64,000 nucleotides of DNA from Mesorhizobium sp. NZP2077 (GTDB lineage Bacteria; Pseudomonadota; Alphaproteobacteria; Rhizobiales; Rhizobiaceae), in assembly GCF_013170805.1 (NCBI RefSeq), contig NZ_CP051293.1:1302001-1366000 (forward strand), given 5' to 3'. A program made the position numbers and the translations under genes. Positions 16,340 to 25,512 of this stretch are shown here, in pieces. How positions within the stretch are numbered: position 1 is the first letter of the stretch; each line of letters opens with the position of its first letter. The notes beneath the pieces were generated by a model. The model was not told the DNA's origin. It saw nothing but the letters and a program-made list of their open reading frames with translations, and did no database searches.

Positions 16340-17212
16340 GCCCACCGGTTGCCGAAGGAGCGATAGCCGATCTGCGTCAGGCGCTGCCCGGCTATCCCCG
16401 GATCGATCAAGACCATCTGCGATCTCTTTCGGAAATCGGAACGGCTGATAGCGCGATCCGGCAAGGCAGCAACCTTTGCGTGCGGAGAACACTTCATCAT
16501 GCTGACGCCTGCTGCCACCGACATCCTGACGAGGCGGTGCGATGTCGCTGGGCAATCGCAAGCGGAACGGTAGACACCAGCCCTGCGAATAACACAGAAC
16601 ATAGTCCGAGCCTCCGTAGCCGCAGCGTGCTCGCATCACCTTACGAACTGGTGGGCCACGCCGATCCTAACCGTTCCGGGGCCACGGGTGCCGGCGTTCT
16701 CGACGCTGGGTTCCATGTCAACAAACTGGCCTCAGGTGGTTCCCGATCGAACGGCATGCCCTGTAATTTCCCGAGCAATTCCAATGTATTGGTCGGGCGC
16801 CACGTCGCCCCGGTTTGATTTCGTTCGCTAACCGAAAATGATCTGGCCCGTCGGTCAGAATCCGCATTCGGTAAACGATTAGGCGAGTGATGGCGGCTGT
16901 ATTTCGGGGAGCATCGCGCTGCCTGTCGGCGATAACCGATCGGTCGTTCGCGGTTGATCATGAGCGGCGGATCGTTAGCCGGCTGCAAGCCCGCTGAACC
17001 GGTATTTTAGCAGGTCGAGAAGAGTTTCGCGGCGGCCACACCTTGCCCGGCTACGCAATGCTGCTGCAACTTTCGGACTATATTGCGGTGCAACTTTGAT
17101 GTAGAAGCGCGCTCGCCTATCACGGCAATTTGAACACGGTCAGGCGCGCACCCATATCGGCGACGCGCCCGCGTCATGAAGGCGCGGTGCTGGCCGAACC
17201 CGCAGTGGAAAA
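16340..17212. other. 0.87 kb gap without a recognised gene
   Basis: No frame here looks like a real gene. The frames that are open (for example, minus strand to 16602 and 16641-16988) are rich in Arg, Ser and Cys and lack ribosome sites, as expected of shadow or decayed sequence. The last 170 bases hold a direct repeat (listed separately) and the efflux promoter. It may be the remnant of a degenerated gene, but I cannot say of what. Confidence 0.45.
17065..17097. promoter_or_regulatory. Direct repeat TGCAACTTT upstream of the efflux operon
   Basis: TGCAACTTT occurs at 17065-17073 and 17089-17097, with starts 24 bases apart, about 115 bases before the membrane-fusion gene. It may be a binding site for an unseen regulator or overlap the promoter, as TATATTG lies between the copies. 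Confidence 0.35.
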
Positions 17213-18394
17213 ATGACGATGCCTAAAATCAGGTTTCACAAGCTTGCAGCCATTGTTGTGCTCATTGGTTTCGCGGCGTGGATGGGGACAGGCGAGTTCT
17301 CGTCGGTCGGCAGCGTAGCGGCCAACAAGGCCAAGGCGGCCGAAGTCGAGCAGGGCAAGACGCCGGACGCGAGCAAGCCGAAGGCCGCCGAAGCCGAACC
17401 GAAGGTGCCGCTGCGCACCGTCGCGGTGGTGACGCCGCCACGCAAGACCTATGCGCGCGCCATCCGCATTTCCGGGCTGACCGAGGCCGACAAGCGCGCG
17501 GTGCTTGCCACACGGGTCGCCGGCGTCATCGACAAGCTGCCGGTCAAGCAAGGCGATCACGTCAAGACCGGCGATCTGGTGCTGATGCTGGCCGCCGAGG
17601 AAAAGATCTCGATGGTCGACAATGCCAAGCAGCTTGTCGCGCAGCGGCAGGCCGAGCTGGACGCGTCGCTGCGGCTGATGAAATCAGGCAATCTGCCCAA
17701 GCTGCAGCTCGACACCGCCCGCTCCAATCTGACCCTGGCGCAATCGCAGCTGGATACCGCGCAGGCCGAGCTCGATCGCAACGAGGTCAAGGCACCTTTC
17801 GACGGCGTCATCGACCGGGTCCCCGTGGAACTCGGCAGCTCCGTCATGCAGGGCGGCGAGGTGGCGACCATCCTCAAGCTCGATCCGGTGATCGCGCGCG
17901 GCGAGATCAGCGAGCGCGACCTCGGCTATCTCAAGATCGCTGACAAGGCCAGCGTTCGGCTGGTCAGCGGCCAGACCGTCGAAGGCACCGTGCGCTATAT
18001 CAGCCGCGACGCGTCGTCGGCGACCCGCACCTTCCGTGTCGAGGTTGCCATCCCCAATGCCGACGGCTCGGTGCCGGCCGGCATGACGGCGGAAATCCAG
18101 CTCAGCGCGCTGCCGACCGACGCGGTTCTGCTGCCGCGTTCGGTGGTGACGCTCGGCGACAAGGGCGATCTCGGCATCCGCGCCGTCGGCAAGGACAACA
18201 AGGTGGCGTTCTTCCCGATCGATCTTGTCGATGACACGCCGACCGGCCTCGTGCTTGGCGGCATCCCGGCCGACGCGCGCATCATCGTTGCCGGCCAGGA
18301 GCTGGTGAAGGAAGGCGATGAGGTCAAGCCGGTCGAAGCCGACCAGGCGACCATCAACAAGCTGATCGGCGAAGCCACCGGCGGGACGCAGTAG
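17213..18394 (+). CDS. RND efflux periplasmic adaptor (membrane fusion protein)
   Basis: A 393-residue HlyD/AcrA-type adaptor. An N-terminal hydrophobic stretch (residues about 9-25) anchors or exports it; there is no lipobox cysteine. A barrel-sandwich biotinyl/lipoyl half (VAGVIDKLPVKQGDHVKTGDLVLML) leads into an alpha-helical hairpin, then the second half (VKAPFDGVIDRVPVELGSSV) and a beta-barrel. It would bridge the inner-membrane pump encoded by the next gene, 73 bases downstream, to an outer-membrane channel. No outer-membrane factor gene is present here, so a shared TolC-type protein is needed. An alternative start two codons later is possible. Confidence 0.9.
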   Translation: MTMPKIRFHKLAAIVVLIGFAAWMGTGEFSSVGSVAANKAKAAEVEQGKTPDASKPKAAEAEPKVPLRTVAVVTPPRKTYARAIRISGLTEADKRAVLATRVAGVIDKLPVKQGDHVKTGDLVLMLAAEEKISMVDNAKQLVAQRQAELDASLRLMKSGNLPKLQLDTARSNLTLAQSQLDTAQAELDRNEVKAPFDGVIDRVPVELGSSVMQGGEVATILKLDPVIARGEISERDLGYLKIADKASVRLVSGQTVEGTVRYISRDASSATRTFRVEVAIPNADGSVPAGMTAEIQLSALPTDAVLLPRSVVTLGDKGDLGIRAVGKDNKVAFFPIDLVDDTPTGLVLGGIPADARIIVAGQELVKEGDEVKPVEADQATINKLIGEATGGTQ

Positions 18395-18467
18395 CGCAGG
18401 GGCGCCGGCGCCGGGCCTTGCCCGGCGACGTCAGTCCGTTCGCCGAAATCAACAGCAGGCACAAGTC

Positions 18468-21400
18468 ATGGATATCGTCAGACTCGCAATCAACAATGCC
18501 CGCCTGACCATCTCGGTCCTGGTCTTCCTGCTGATTGCAGGCTGGGTCGCCTATCAGTCGACGCCGAAGGAAGCGGAACCCGACGTTCCGATTCCGATGA
18601 TGTATGTCAGCCTGATCTATCAAGGCATTTCGCCTGAAGATTCCGAGCGCCTTCTGCTGCGGCCGATGGAAAGCAAGCTGAAAAGCCTGAAGGGCCTCAA
18701 GGAAATGCGCTCGGCTGCCTTCCAGGGTGGTGGCTATGTGCTGGTCGAGTTCCAGCCGCAGACCAACCTGGCGACGGCGCTGCAGGATACACGCTCCAAG
18801 GTGCAGGACGGCAAGGCCGACTTGCCGCAGGCGGCCGAGGAACCTGTCGTCACCGAGGTCAACATTTCCGAATTCCCGGTGCTCGTCGTCACTTTGTCCG
18901 GCGAACTGCCCGAACGCGTACTGGCCGCCGCGGCACGCGAGTTGCGTGACCGCATCGAGGAGGTACCGGGCGTTCTCGAAGGCTCGCTGCAGGGCTCACG
19001 CGACGATCTGGTCGAAGTCGTCATCGATCCGATGAAGCTGTCGTCCTACGGCTTGCAGCTGGATCAGCTGATCGGCGCCGTCGGCGCTTCCAACAGCCTT
19101 GTCGCCGCCGGCAACATCGAGGGCTCGGAAGGCAAATACGCCGTCAAGGTGCCATCACTGATCGAGACGCCCGAAGATGTGGCTGCACTCCCCGTGGTCG
19201 CCGGCCCCAATGCCGTGGTGCAGGCCAAGGACATCGCGACGATCCGCTCGACCTTCGCCGACGCCACGACGATCACGCGCCTGAACGGCAAGCCGGCCAT
19301 CGCCATCGAAGTCAAGAAGCGCATCGGCGCCAATCTGATCGACACGCTGACGAAGGTGCGGGAGGTGTCCGATACCTTCGTCAAGACGATGCCAGAAGGG
19401 ATGCACGTCACCTACACGCAGGACAAGTCGGTTTTCGTCAACCAGTTGCTGGGTGACCTACAGAACCACGTGATGATCGCCGTCATCCTGGTGTTCATCG
19501 TCATCCTCTACGCGCTGTCGGGCCGCGCCTCGCTGCTCATTGGCCTCGCCATCCCGTCGTCCTTCCTGATCGGCATCCTGTTGCTCGCCATGATGGGCTA
19601 CACGATCAACATGATCGTGCTGTTCAGCCTCATCCTGGCGGTCGGCATGCTGGTCGACGACGCCATCATCGTCACCGAATTCGCCGAACGACGGATGAGC
19701 GAGGGCATGCCCAAGCAGGAAGCCTTCGCGCTTGCCGCCAAGCGCATGGCCGGTCCGGTCATCGCGGCGACGATGACGCGCATCGCCGCCTTCTCGCCGC
19801 TGCTGTTCTGGCCCGGCATCATCGGCGACTTCATGAAGTACATGCCGATCACGCTGATCGTCACGCTGTCGGCCTCGATGCTCTACGCGCTGGTCTTCGC
19901 GCCGACGCTGGGGGCGATCTTCGCCAAGGCGCCGCAGCATCACGAGGATGACAATCGCGACGGCTGGTACATGGCGGTCGTCAAGCAGGCGGTGCGCTTC
20001 CCCATTACCGTGCTGGTGCTCACCGTCGTGCTGCTGGCCGGCATCTTCGTTGGCTATTCGAAATATGGCGCCGGCGTCGAGTTCTTCCCGAGTGTCGAGC
20101 CCGACTACGGCCTGCTCTATGTGCACGCCCGCGGCAACCTTTCGCTGGCCGAAATGGACACGGCGACCAAGATTGCCGAAAATCGGCTGCTCGGTTGGCC
20201 AGGCCTGAAGTCGGTCTATACCCGCGTCGGCAAATCCGACGGCGGCGGCCAGGATGTGCCCGAAGACGTCGTCGGCGTCATCCAGTACGAGTTCACCGAC
20301 TGGCGCGAACGGAAGTCGGCTAACCAGATCCTGAGCGACCTGCGCGGCGTGATGGCAGGCATTCCCGGCGTCGACGTCGAGGTGCGCGTGCCGGAGGCCG
20401 GCCCGCCGACCGGCAAGCCGATCCAGATCAGGCTTTCGGCCATCGACCCCGAGGGATTGGACGAGAAGGCGCGTGCGGTGGCGGCGCGTATCGCCAAGGT
20501 GCCCGGCGTTATCGACATTTCCGATGGCTTGCCGCCGCCCGGCGTCGACTGGGCGCTTGAGGTCGACCGCGCCAAGGCAGCGCAATATGGCATCAGCCCG
20601 ACCTCGGTCGGGACGGTGGTGCAGCTCGTCACCAACGGCCTGAAGCTCTCGGAATACCGGCCCGCCGGTGCCGACAAGGCCGTCGACATCCGCCTGCGCT
20701 TGCCGGAGGACCGGCGCACGCTGTCGACGCTCGACGAGCTCAGGGTGCAGACCTCGCAAGGATCGGTGCCGATCTCCAACTTCGTCGTCCGCAAGGCGAA
20801 GCCGAGCGTCGGCATCCTCAACCGCATCGACGGCGCTCGCACCGTGGTGGTGCAGGCCAACGTCGCTGCCGGCGCCCAGGTCGCTGCCGTTCAGCAGGAG
20901 GTCACCCAGGCCGTCACCGATATGAATCTCGGCAGCGGCATCCGCTGGAAGCTCGCCGGCTCGAACGAGGACAGCGCCGAGGCCAGCGCCTTCCTCAGCA
21001 AGGCCTTCGGTGCGGCGATCTTCCTGATCTTCCTGGTGCTGCTGGCGCAGTTCAACAAGTTCACCAGCGTCTGGCTGGTGCTGTCCTGCGTGGTCATGGC
21101 GACGATCGGCGTGTTCCTTGGGCTGCTGATAACAGGCGAGACGTTCGGCATCGTCATGTCCGGCATTGGCGTTATCGCGCTGGCCGGCGTGGTGGTGAAC
21201 AACAACATCGTGCTGATCGACACCTATGACCGGTTGCGTGATGAAGGCTGGGACAAGATGGAGGCCGTGCTGCAGACCTGCCGCGAGCGTGCGCGACCGG
21301 TGGTGCTGACGGCGGTGTCGGCCATTCTCGGCGTGCTGCCGATCGCCTTCGGCCTGGGGCTGGAAATCTTCCATCACGAGACGACGATCAACGCGCCGTC

Positions 21401-21638
21401 GACGCAGTGGTGGATTTCGCTGTCTTCGGCGATCGTCTTCGGCCTGTCCTTCGCGACCGTGCTGACGCTCGTGGTGACGCCGTCGATGCTGATGGTGTTC
21501 ACCCGCGCCAAGGTCAAGCCCGGCGCCCGGCGCGGTCTGTTAAGCCGGCTGTTCCGGCGTGGCAAGGGCGAGATCTCATCGGATGCGCCGATAGCGGATG
21601 CCGAGCCTGCGATCGCCTTCCCGAAAGCCGCCGAATAG
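18468..21638 (+). CDS. RND family efflux transporter permease
   Basis: A 1056-residue inner-membrane pump of the AcrB/MexB superfamily. An N-terminal transmembrane helix (about residues 12-30) is followed by a large periplasmic domain, then a helix block including VGMLVDDAIIVTEFAERRM, whose adjacent aspartates form the proton relay, then a second periplasmic loop and a C-terminal helix block with GVVVNNNIVLIDTYDRLR. It works with the adaptor just upstream to expel drugs, dyes or other amphiphiles by proton exchange. The substrate is unknown. A strong terminator follows 22 bases past the stop. Confidence 0.92.
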   Translation: MDIVRLAINNARLTISVLVFLLIAGWVAYQSTPKEAEPDVPIPMMYVSLIYQGISPEDSERLLLRPMESKLKSLKGLKEMRSAAFQGGGYVLVEFQPQTNLATALQDTRSKVQDGKADLPQAAEEPVVTEVNISEFPVLVVTLSGELPERVLAAAARELRDRIEEVPGVLEGSLQGSRDDLVEVVIDPMKLSSYGLQLDQLIGAVGASNSLVAAGNIEGSEGKYAVKVPSLIETPEDVAALPVVAGPNAVVQAKDIATIRSTFADATTITRLNGKPAIAIEVKKRIGANLIDTLTKVREVSDTFVKTMPEGMHVTYTQDKSVFVNQLLGDLQNHVMIAVILVFIVILYALSGRASLLIGLAIPSSFLIGILLLAMMGYTINMIVLFSLILAVGMLVDDAIIVTEFAERRMSEGMPKQEAFALAAKRMAGPVIAATMTRIAAFSPLLFWPGIIGDFMKYMPITLIVTLSASMLYALVFAPTLGAIFAKAPQHHEDDNRDGWYMAVVKQAVRFPITVLVLTVVLLAGIFVGYSKYGAGVEFFPSVEPDYGLLYVHARGNLSLAEMDTATKIAENRLLGWPGLKSVYTRVGKSDGGGQDVPEDVVGVIQYEFTDWRERKSANQILSDLRGVMAGIPGVDVEVRVPEAGPPTGKPIQIRLSAIDPEGLDEKARAVAARIAKVPGVIDISDGLPPPGVDWALEVDRAKAAQYGISPTSVGTVVQLVTNGLKLSEYRPAGADKAVDIRLRLPEDRRTLSTLDELRVQTSQGSVPISNFVVRKAKPSVGILNRIDGARTVVVQANVAAGAQVAAVQQEVTQAVTDMNLGSGIRWKLAGSNEDSAEASAFLSKAFGAAIFLIFLVLLAQFNKFTSVWLVLSCVVMATIGVFLGLLITGETFGIVMSGIGVIALAGVVVNNNIVLIDTYDRLRDEGWDKMEAVLQTCRERARPVVLTAVSAILGVLPIAFGLGLEIFHHETTINAPSTQWWISLSSAIVFGLSFATVLTLVVTPSMLMVFTRAKVKPGARRGLLSRLFRRGKGEISSDAPIADAEPAIAFPKAAE

Positions 21639-21660
21639 GCCGGTTGCCGATCTGACTGGC

Positions 21661-21692
21661 AAAGGCCGTCCGGAACAACCGGGCGGCCTTTT
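21661..21692 (+). terminator. Rho-independent terminator of the efflux operon
   Basis: AAAGGCCGTCCGG (21661-21673) pairs with CCGGGCGGCCTTT (21679-21691), one wobble pair, with a 5-base loop, and ends in TTTT. Confidence 0.82.
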
Positions 21693-21705
21693 GCATTGTC
21701 CCCCC

Positions 21706-21729
21706 GGGGCAATGTGAAGACATTGCCCC
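21706..21729. repeat. Second hairpin upstream of the DUF3309 gene
   Basis: GGGGCAATGT (21706-21715) and ACATTGCCCC (21720-21729) are perfect arms with a GAAG tetraloop. Flanking partial copies (CATTGTCCCC before, CAATG after) could allow alternative pairing, so the structure may shape the 5' leader of the small gene downstream. Confidence 0.45.
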
Positions 21730-21752
21730 GAAACAATGCGCGGGGAAGTCTC

Positions 21753-21911
21753 ATGCCAATCACCACCATCGTCATCATCGTCCTGATTCTTATCCTCATC
21801 GGCGCGGTGCCGGCCTGGCCGCATTCGCGCTCCTGGGGTTATGGACCGTCGGGCATTCTTGGCGTGGTGCTGGTGGTGGTTCTGGTGTTGTTGCTGATGG
21901 GGCGGCTCTGA
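21753..21911 (+). CDS. DUF3309 small membrane protein
   Basis: A 52-residue protein starting MPITTIVIIVLILILIG, with two hydrophobic segments (residues about 4-19 and 34-50) joined by a short loop with PAWPHSRSWGYGPSG, the DUF3309 signature. Function is unknown; such proteins are frequent in alphaproteobacteria. A GGGGAAG ribosome site precedes the ATG at 21753. It sits alone after the efflux terminator. Confidence 0.82.
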   Translation: MPITTIVIIVLILILIGAVPAWPHSRSWGYGPSGILGVVLVVVLVLLLMGRL

Positions 21912-21938
21912 GCTGATGCGCCGACTCCAGCTTTGCGT

Positions 21939-22898
21939 TCAGGCAGCTTTCGACGTGCCCTTCACAGTGGCGATGCCGATATCCTCGAGCGCCTGGGCGA
22001 CGGCCCGATTAAGCGGCGTGTGCGGGATTTCACCGATGATGCCTTCCAGCCGCGTCGAGGCCAATTGGTGCGGCTCGAAGCGCAGATAGGACATCGAGAC
22101 GATCTCGCGCCACATTGCCACGAACGGGCTGCCGGCCCGCAGCACCCACCAAGGCATCGAGGTCATCTTGAGCGGTCGCCCGAGCGCCTTCTCTGCGGCG
22201 GCATTGATCTGCAGATCGGTGATCGCGTGGCCGGGAAAATTCAACGCCTCATAGGAGCCGAGCTTGTCGAGGTTCTTGGCTAATGCGACGAAACCCATAG
22301 CGAAGTCCGGCAGATAGGCCCATTCATGCACCAGGTCGGCCGGGCCGGGCGCGGTGTAGACGCCCTTGCTCATCTTGGCGGCGACGACCAGGTCGAACCA
22401 CGAGCCGCTGCCGGTGCCGCCGAAGAAATCGCCGGCGCGCAGAAGAATGGTGCGCACCCGGCCCGCGTCCGCCTCACGGCGGAACAGATCCTCCATGGCA
22501 CAGCGGATGCGGCCCTTTTCGGTCGTCGGGTGGAAAGGTGTGTCTTCGGTGATCGCCGCCGGCATTGGCGAGCCGTAATTGTAGACGGTGCCCGGGAAGA
22601 GGTGCAGCGCGTTGTTGGCATGGCAAGCGGCCATGACGTTTTCGGCCATCGGCAGGCATTTGCCCCAGTCGGTGTAGATCGGGTTGAGGCCGTTGAAGAT
22701 GATGTCGACGCTCTCGGTGGCGCGGATCAGCGATTGACGGTCCAGCGCATCGCCGGCAACCGCCGTGGCGCCCTTGAGTTCCGCCGGCACCTTGCCGGTG
22801 CGGGTGATGGCGCGGACATCGAAACCGGCGTCGATGAAGGCTTTGCCGACGACGCGGCCGAGGCGGCCATTGGCGCCGAGAATTGCGATCTTGGTCAT
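21939..22898 (-). CDS. NAD(P)-binding atypical SDR/NmrA-like protein
   Basis: A 319-residue atypical short-chain dehydrogenase. The N-terminus has the Rossmann glycine motif ILGANGRLGRVVGKAF (residues 5-20), followed by GATAVAGDALDRQSL, typical of the NmrA/epimerase group. There is a FPGTVYNYGSPMPAA segment, but no clear YxxxK site follows it at the usual spacing, so it may be a sensor or an isomerase-type enzyme. It is divergent from a LysR gene that may control it, with 113 bases between the starts. The substrate is unknown. Confidence 0.78.
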   Translation of the reverse strand: MTKIAILGANGRLGRVVGKAFIDAGFDVRAITRTGKVPAELKGATAVAGDALDRQSLIRATESVDIIFNGLNPIYTDWGKCLPMAENVMAACHANNALHLFPGTVYNYGSPMPAAITEDTPFHPTTEKGRIRCAMEDLFRREADAGRVRTILLRAGDFFGGTGSGSWFDLVVAAKMSKGVYTAPGPADLVHEWAYLPDFAMGFVALAKNLDKLGSYEALNFPGHAITDLQINAAAEKALGRPLKMTSMPWWVLRAGSPFVAMWREIVSMSYLRFEPHQLASTRLEGIIGEIPHTPLNRAVAQALEDIGIATVKGTSKAA

Positions 22899-23011
22899 TT
22901 GAGTTCTCCTGCTTGGTGTTTGCTGGGGTGTCGTTGTTTGCAGGTCGAATATCGGCGCATCACATTCGAATAGAAATTGACTATGTATGGAGTTTTGATA
23001 TTCAAAAATGA

Positions 23012-23920
23012 ATGACGGACATCGATTGGAACCTGATCAAGAGTTTCGTCACGGTTGCGGAAACCGGCAGCCTGTCGGCGGCGGCGCGCAAACTGTCGGC
23101 CAGCCAGCCGACGCTTGGCCGTCACATCGGGGAGCTGGAACAGGCGCTGGGTGTCACGCTGTTCCGGCGCGGGCGAAACGGTTATGCGCTGACGGAAGCC
23201 GGCGCCACGCTGTTCGAGCGCGGCAAGGCGGTCAGCGAACAGGCGAGCGCCTTTTCACGGCTGGCGCTGGGTTCGGTCGAGGCCATCGAAGGCACGGTGC
23301 GCATTGCCGCCAGCGAAGTGGTGGCTGCCTATGTGCTGCCCGACATGATGGCGCGGCTCGGCATCGAGGAACCCGGCATTGAGGTCGAGATCGTTGCCTC
23401 GAACCAGGTCGAGAACCTGCTGCGCCGGGATGCCGACATCGCCATCCGCATGGTCAAGCCGGCGCAGAACGAACTGGTGGCGCGCAAGGTCTGCGATATC
23501 CCGCTCTGCGCCTGCGCGGCGGCCTCCTATCTTGATCGGCGTGGCCGCCCGCTCGGGTCCGCTGATCTCCTCAATCATGACCTGATAGGGTTCGATCGCA
23601 GCGATGAGATCATCCGAGGCTTCACGCAATTCGGCATCCCTGTCACCCGGGGCAGTTTCCGCTTCAGGGCCGACAACCAGATCGTTTTATGGGAGGCGGT
23701 GCGGGCGGGAAACGGCATTGGCCTTGGCCAGGAGCCGCTGGCCGATCGCGATCCGCTGGTGGAGAAGGTGTTGCCTGGCCTGCCGCTGCCAAGCCTGCCG
23801 GTGTGGCTGGCCATGCATCGCGATGTGCGCAGCAGCGTGCGCATCCGCCGCGTGGCGGATTTTCTCCACGAGGAGCTGAAATTCTATTCGGCGGGGGCGG
23901 CGGCGAATTCGGCGCGGTGA
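23012..23920 (+). CDS. LysR family transcriptional regulator
   Basis: A 302-residue LysR protein. Residues 1-60 have the winged helix (LIKSFVTVAETGSLSAAARKLSASQPTLGRHI), and the rest the periplasmic-binding-protein-like effector domain starting near GTVRIAASEVVAAYVLP. It is divergent from the NmrA-like gene, the usual position for a LysR target. The 3' end overlaps the convergent MFS gene by 37 bases. The effector is unknown. Confidence 0.88.
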   Translation: MTDIDWNLIKSFVTVAETGSLSAAARKLSASQPTLGRHIGELEQALGVTLFRRGRNGYALTEAGATLFERGKAVSEQASAFSRLALGSVEAIEGTVRIAASEVVAAYVLPDMMARLGIEEPGIEVEIVASNQVENLLRRDADIAIRMVKPAQNELVARKVCDIPLCACAAASYLDRRGRPLGSADLLNHDLIGFDRSDEIIRGFTQFGIPVTRGSFRFRADNQIVLWEAVRAGNGIGLGQEPLADRDPLVEKVLPGLPLPSLPVWLAMHRDVRSSVRIRRVADFLHEELKFYSAGAAANSAR

Positions 23921-25059
23921 GCGAGGCCCGCCATCAGCAAGACGACGATCAGGAGCACCGACATGGCAATGAAGATCGGCCCGAAGCTGGAATGTTCGGC
24001 GACGAAGCCGATCGCCGACGGCGCCACCAGAATGCCGGAATAGCCCATGGTGGTGACGACGCTCATGCCGGTGCCCGACGACATGCCTTCCTGGTTGCCG
24101 CCGGCCGAAAAGATGATCGGCACCATGTTGGCGATGCCGAAGCCGCAAAGGGCAAAGGCCGCGATGGCGAGCCAGGGTGATGGCGACAGGCCGGCGACCA
24201 GCATGCCGGCGGCGGCAACGATGGCCGAACCACGCAGTGTCGTCACCGCGCCAAAGCGGTTGCGCACGCCGTCGCCGAAAAAGCGCATGATCGCCATGAC
24301 GCCGGAAAAGGCGGCGTAGGCAAGACCGGCGACGGCAAGGTCGGCGCCAAGTTCCTGCCGGAGATACAGTGCCGCCCAGTCGAGCACCGCGCCTTCGGAG
24401 ACCATCGTCAGCAGCGCCATCAGGCCGATCAGGTAGACCAGCGGGTTTGCCGGCAGCGTGAATTTATGATGCTCGGCCGCCTGCGGCCTGTCCTCGGCGA
24501 CGAGACACCCGACCGCCATCGCGATCGCCGCGAAGGCAAGCGCGGTCACGACCGCGGCATGGGCGAGGTGGCTGTAGTGCTGGATGGCGAAGCCGCCGAG
24601 GGCGCCGCCGGCGAAGCCGCCGAGGCTCCAGAAGCCGTGCGAGGACGACATGATGGCGCGGGACAATTTTCGCTCGACCACCACCGCATTGGCATTCATG
24701 GCGACATCCATGCCGCCGATCGAGCCGCCGAAGATGAACATGGCGATGGCCGCCAGCGGTACGTTGGGCGCCAGGGCCACGACCAGCAGGCCGAGGCTGC
24801 CGCACAAGCCGAACCAGCGCAGCACGGTGCGCGAGCCGTGCTTCGAGATCAGGTGGCCACACCAGGTCATGGCTGTGACCGCGCCGGCGCCGAACAAAAG
24901 GATCAGCAGCCCAAGCGTGAATTTCGAAATGTCGAGCCGGGTCAGGAAGACAGGGATCTGCGGCGCCCAGCTGCCGGTCAGGAAGCCATTGGCGAGGAAA
25001 ATGGCCGCCACGGCCGATCGCCCGCGAATGGCAGTCTGCATGGCGTTTTGCGCGTTCAT
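23884..25059 (-). CDS. Major facilitator superfamily transporter (YbjJ-like)
   Basis: A 391-residue inner-membrane protein with about 12 hydrophobic helices (for example residues 18-37, 45-66 and 75-93). The N-terminal GFLTGSWAPQIPVFLTRLDIS resembles the YbjJ/FucP-like MFS subgroup. Substrate and direction cannot be deduced. It lies alone, its 3' end overlapping the convergent LysR gene; the gap of 133 bases to the next gene on the same strand holds nothing visible. Confidence 0.82.
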   Translation of the reverse strand: MNAQNAMQTAIRGRSAVAAIFLANGFLTGSWAPQIPVFLTRLDISKFTLGLLILLFGAGAVTAMTWCGHLISKHGSRTVLRWFGLCGSLGLLVVALAPNVPLAAIAMFIFGGSIGGMDVAMNANAVVVERKLSRAIMSSSHGFWSLGGFAGGALGGFAIQHYSHLAHAAVVTALAFAAIAMAVGCLVAEDRPQAAEHHKFTLPANPLVYLIGLMALLTMVSEGAVLDWAALYLRQELGADLAVAGLAYAAFSGVMAIMRFFGDGVRNRFGAVTTLRGSAIVAAAGMLVAGLSPSPWLAIAAFALCGFGIANMVPIIFSAGGNQEGMSSGTGMSVVTTMGYSGILVAPSAIGFVAEHSSFGPIFIAMSVLLIVVLLMAGLAHRAEFAAAPAE

Positions 25060-25192
25060 AAGGCGAATCCGGTCAGGAAATGGCTTTGCGCGGCAAATTA
25101 GATCGATTCAATTCGTAGTCAAGAACCGGCCTTGAGGAAGTGCTTGGACCAAACGGAGGCTTGAAGCGATGGAGGGTGTGTCGACGGAGGAC

Positions 25193-25501
25193 CTAATGGT
25201 CCTTCGGCCGCCTGGCCTCGAACTCCGCCTTCTTGGCATCCGATGCTTCAGTCTGGTTGAGTGCCTGCCATTGCGCATAAGGCATGCCGTAGACGATCTC
25301 GCGCGACAGGTCCTTGGAGAGATCGACGCCTTCGGCATTGGCTGCCTCGCGATACCAGTTCGACAGGCAGTTGCGGCAGAAGCCGGCGAGGTTCATCAGG
25401 TCGATATTCTGCACGTCGTTGCGTTCCCTGAGATGCTCGACGAGCCGGCGAAAGGCGGCGGCTTCGAAATCGCGCTTCTGCTCGTCGCTGAGTTCAGTCA
25501 T
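25193..25501 (-). CDS. DUF1244 family protein
   Basis: A 102-residue soluble protein with the DUF1244 signature: AAAFRRLVEHLRERNDVQNIDLMNLAGFCRNCLSNWY (roughly residues 15-51, with two cysteines) and a YGMPYAQWQ segment. Function is unknown. In rhizobia it lies beside the N-formylglutamate amidohydrolase gene, as here with 11 bases between them, suggesting co-expression. Confidence 0.88.
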   Translation of the reverse strand: MTELSDEQKRDFEAAAFRRLVEHLRERNDVQNIDLMNLAGFCRNCLSNWYREAANAEGVDLSKDLSREIVYGMPYAQWQALNQTEASDAKKAEFEARRPKDH

Positions 25502-25512
25502 CGAAACCTCCG

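Noticed and set aside
15074..16639. 521-residue frame opposite the patatin gene
   Set aside because: Mostly antisense to a gene with complete catalytic motifs; no domain seen in the part extending beyond it.
19458..21377. 639-residue frame opposite the RND permease
   Set aside because: His/Asp/Arg-rich composition is typical of antisense to a GC-rich gene; the permease on the other strand is unambiguous.
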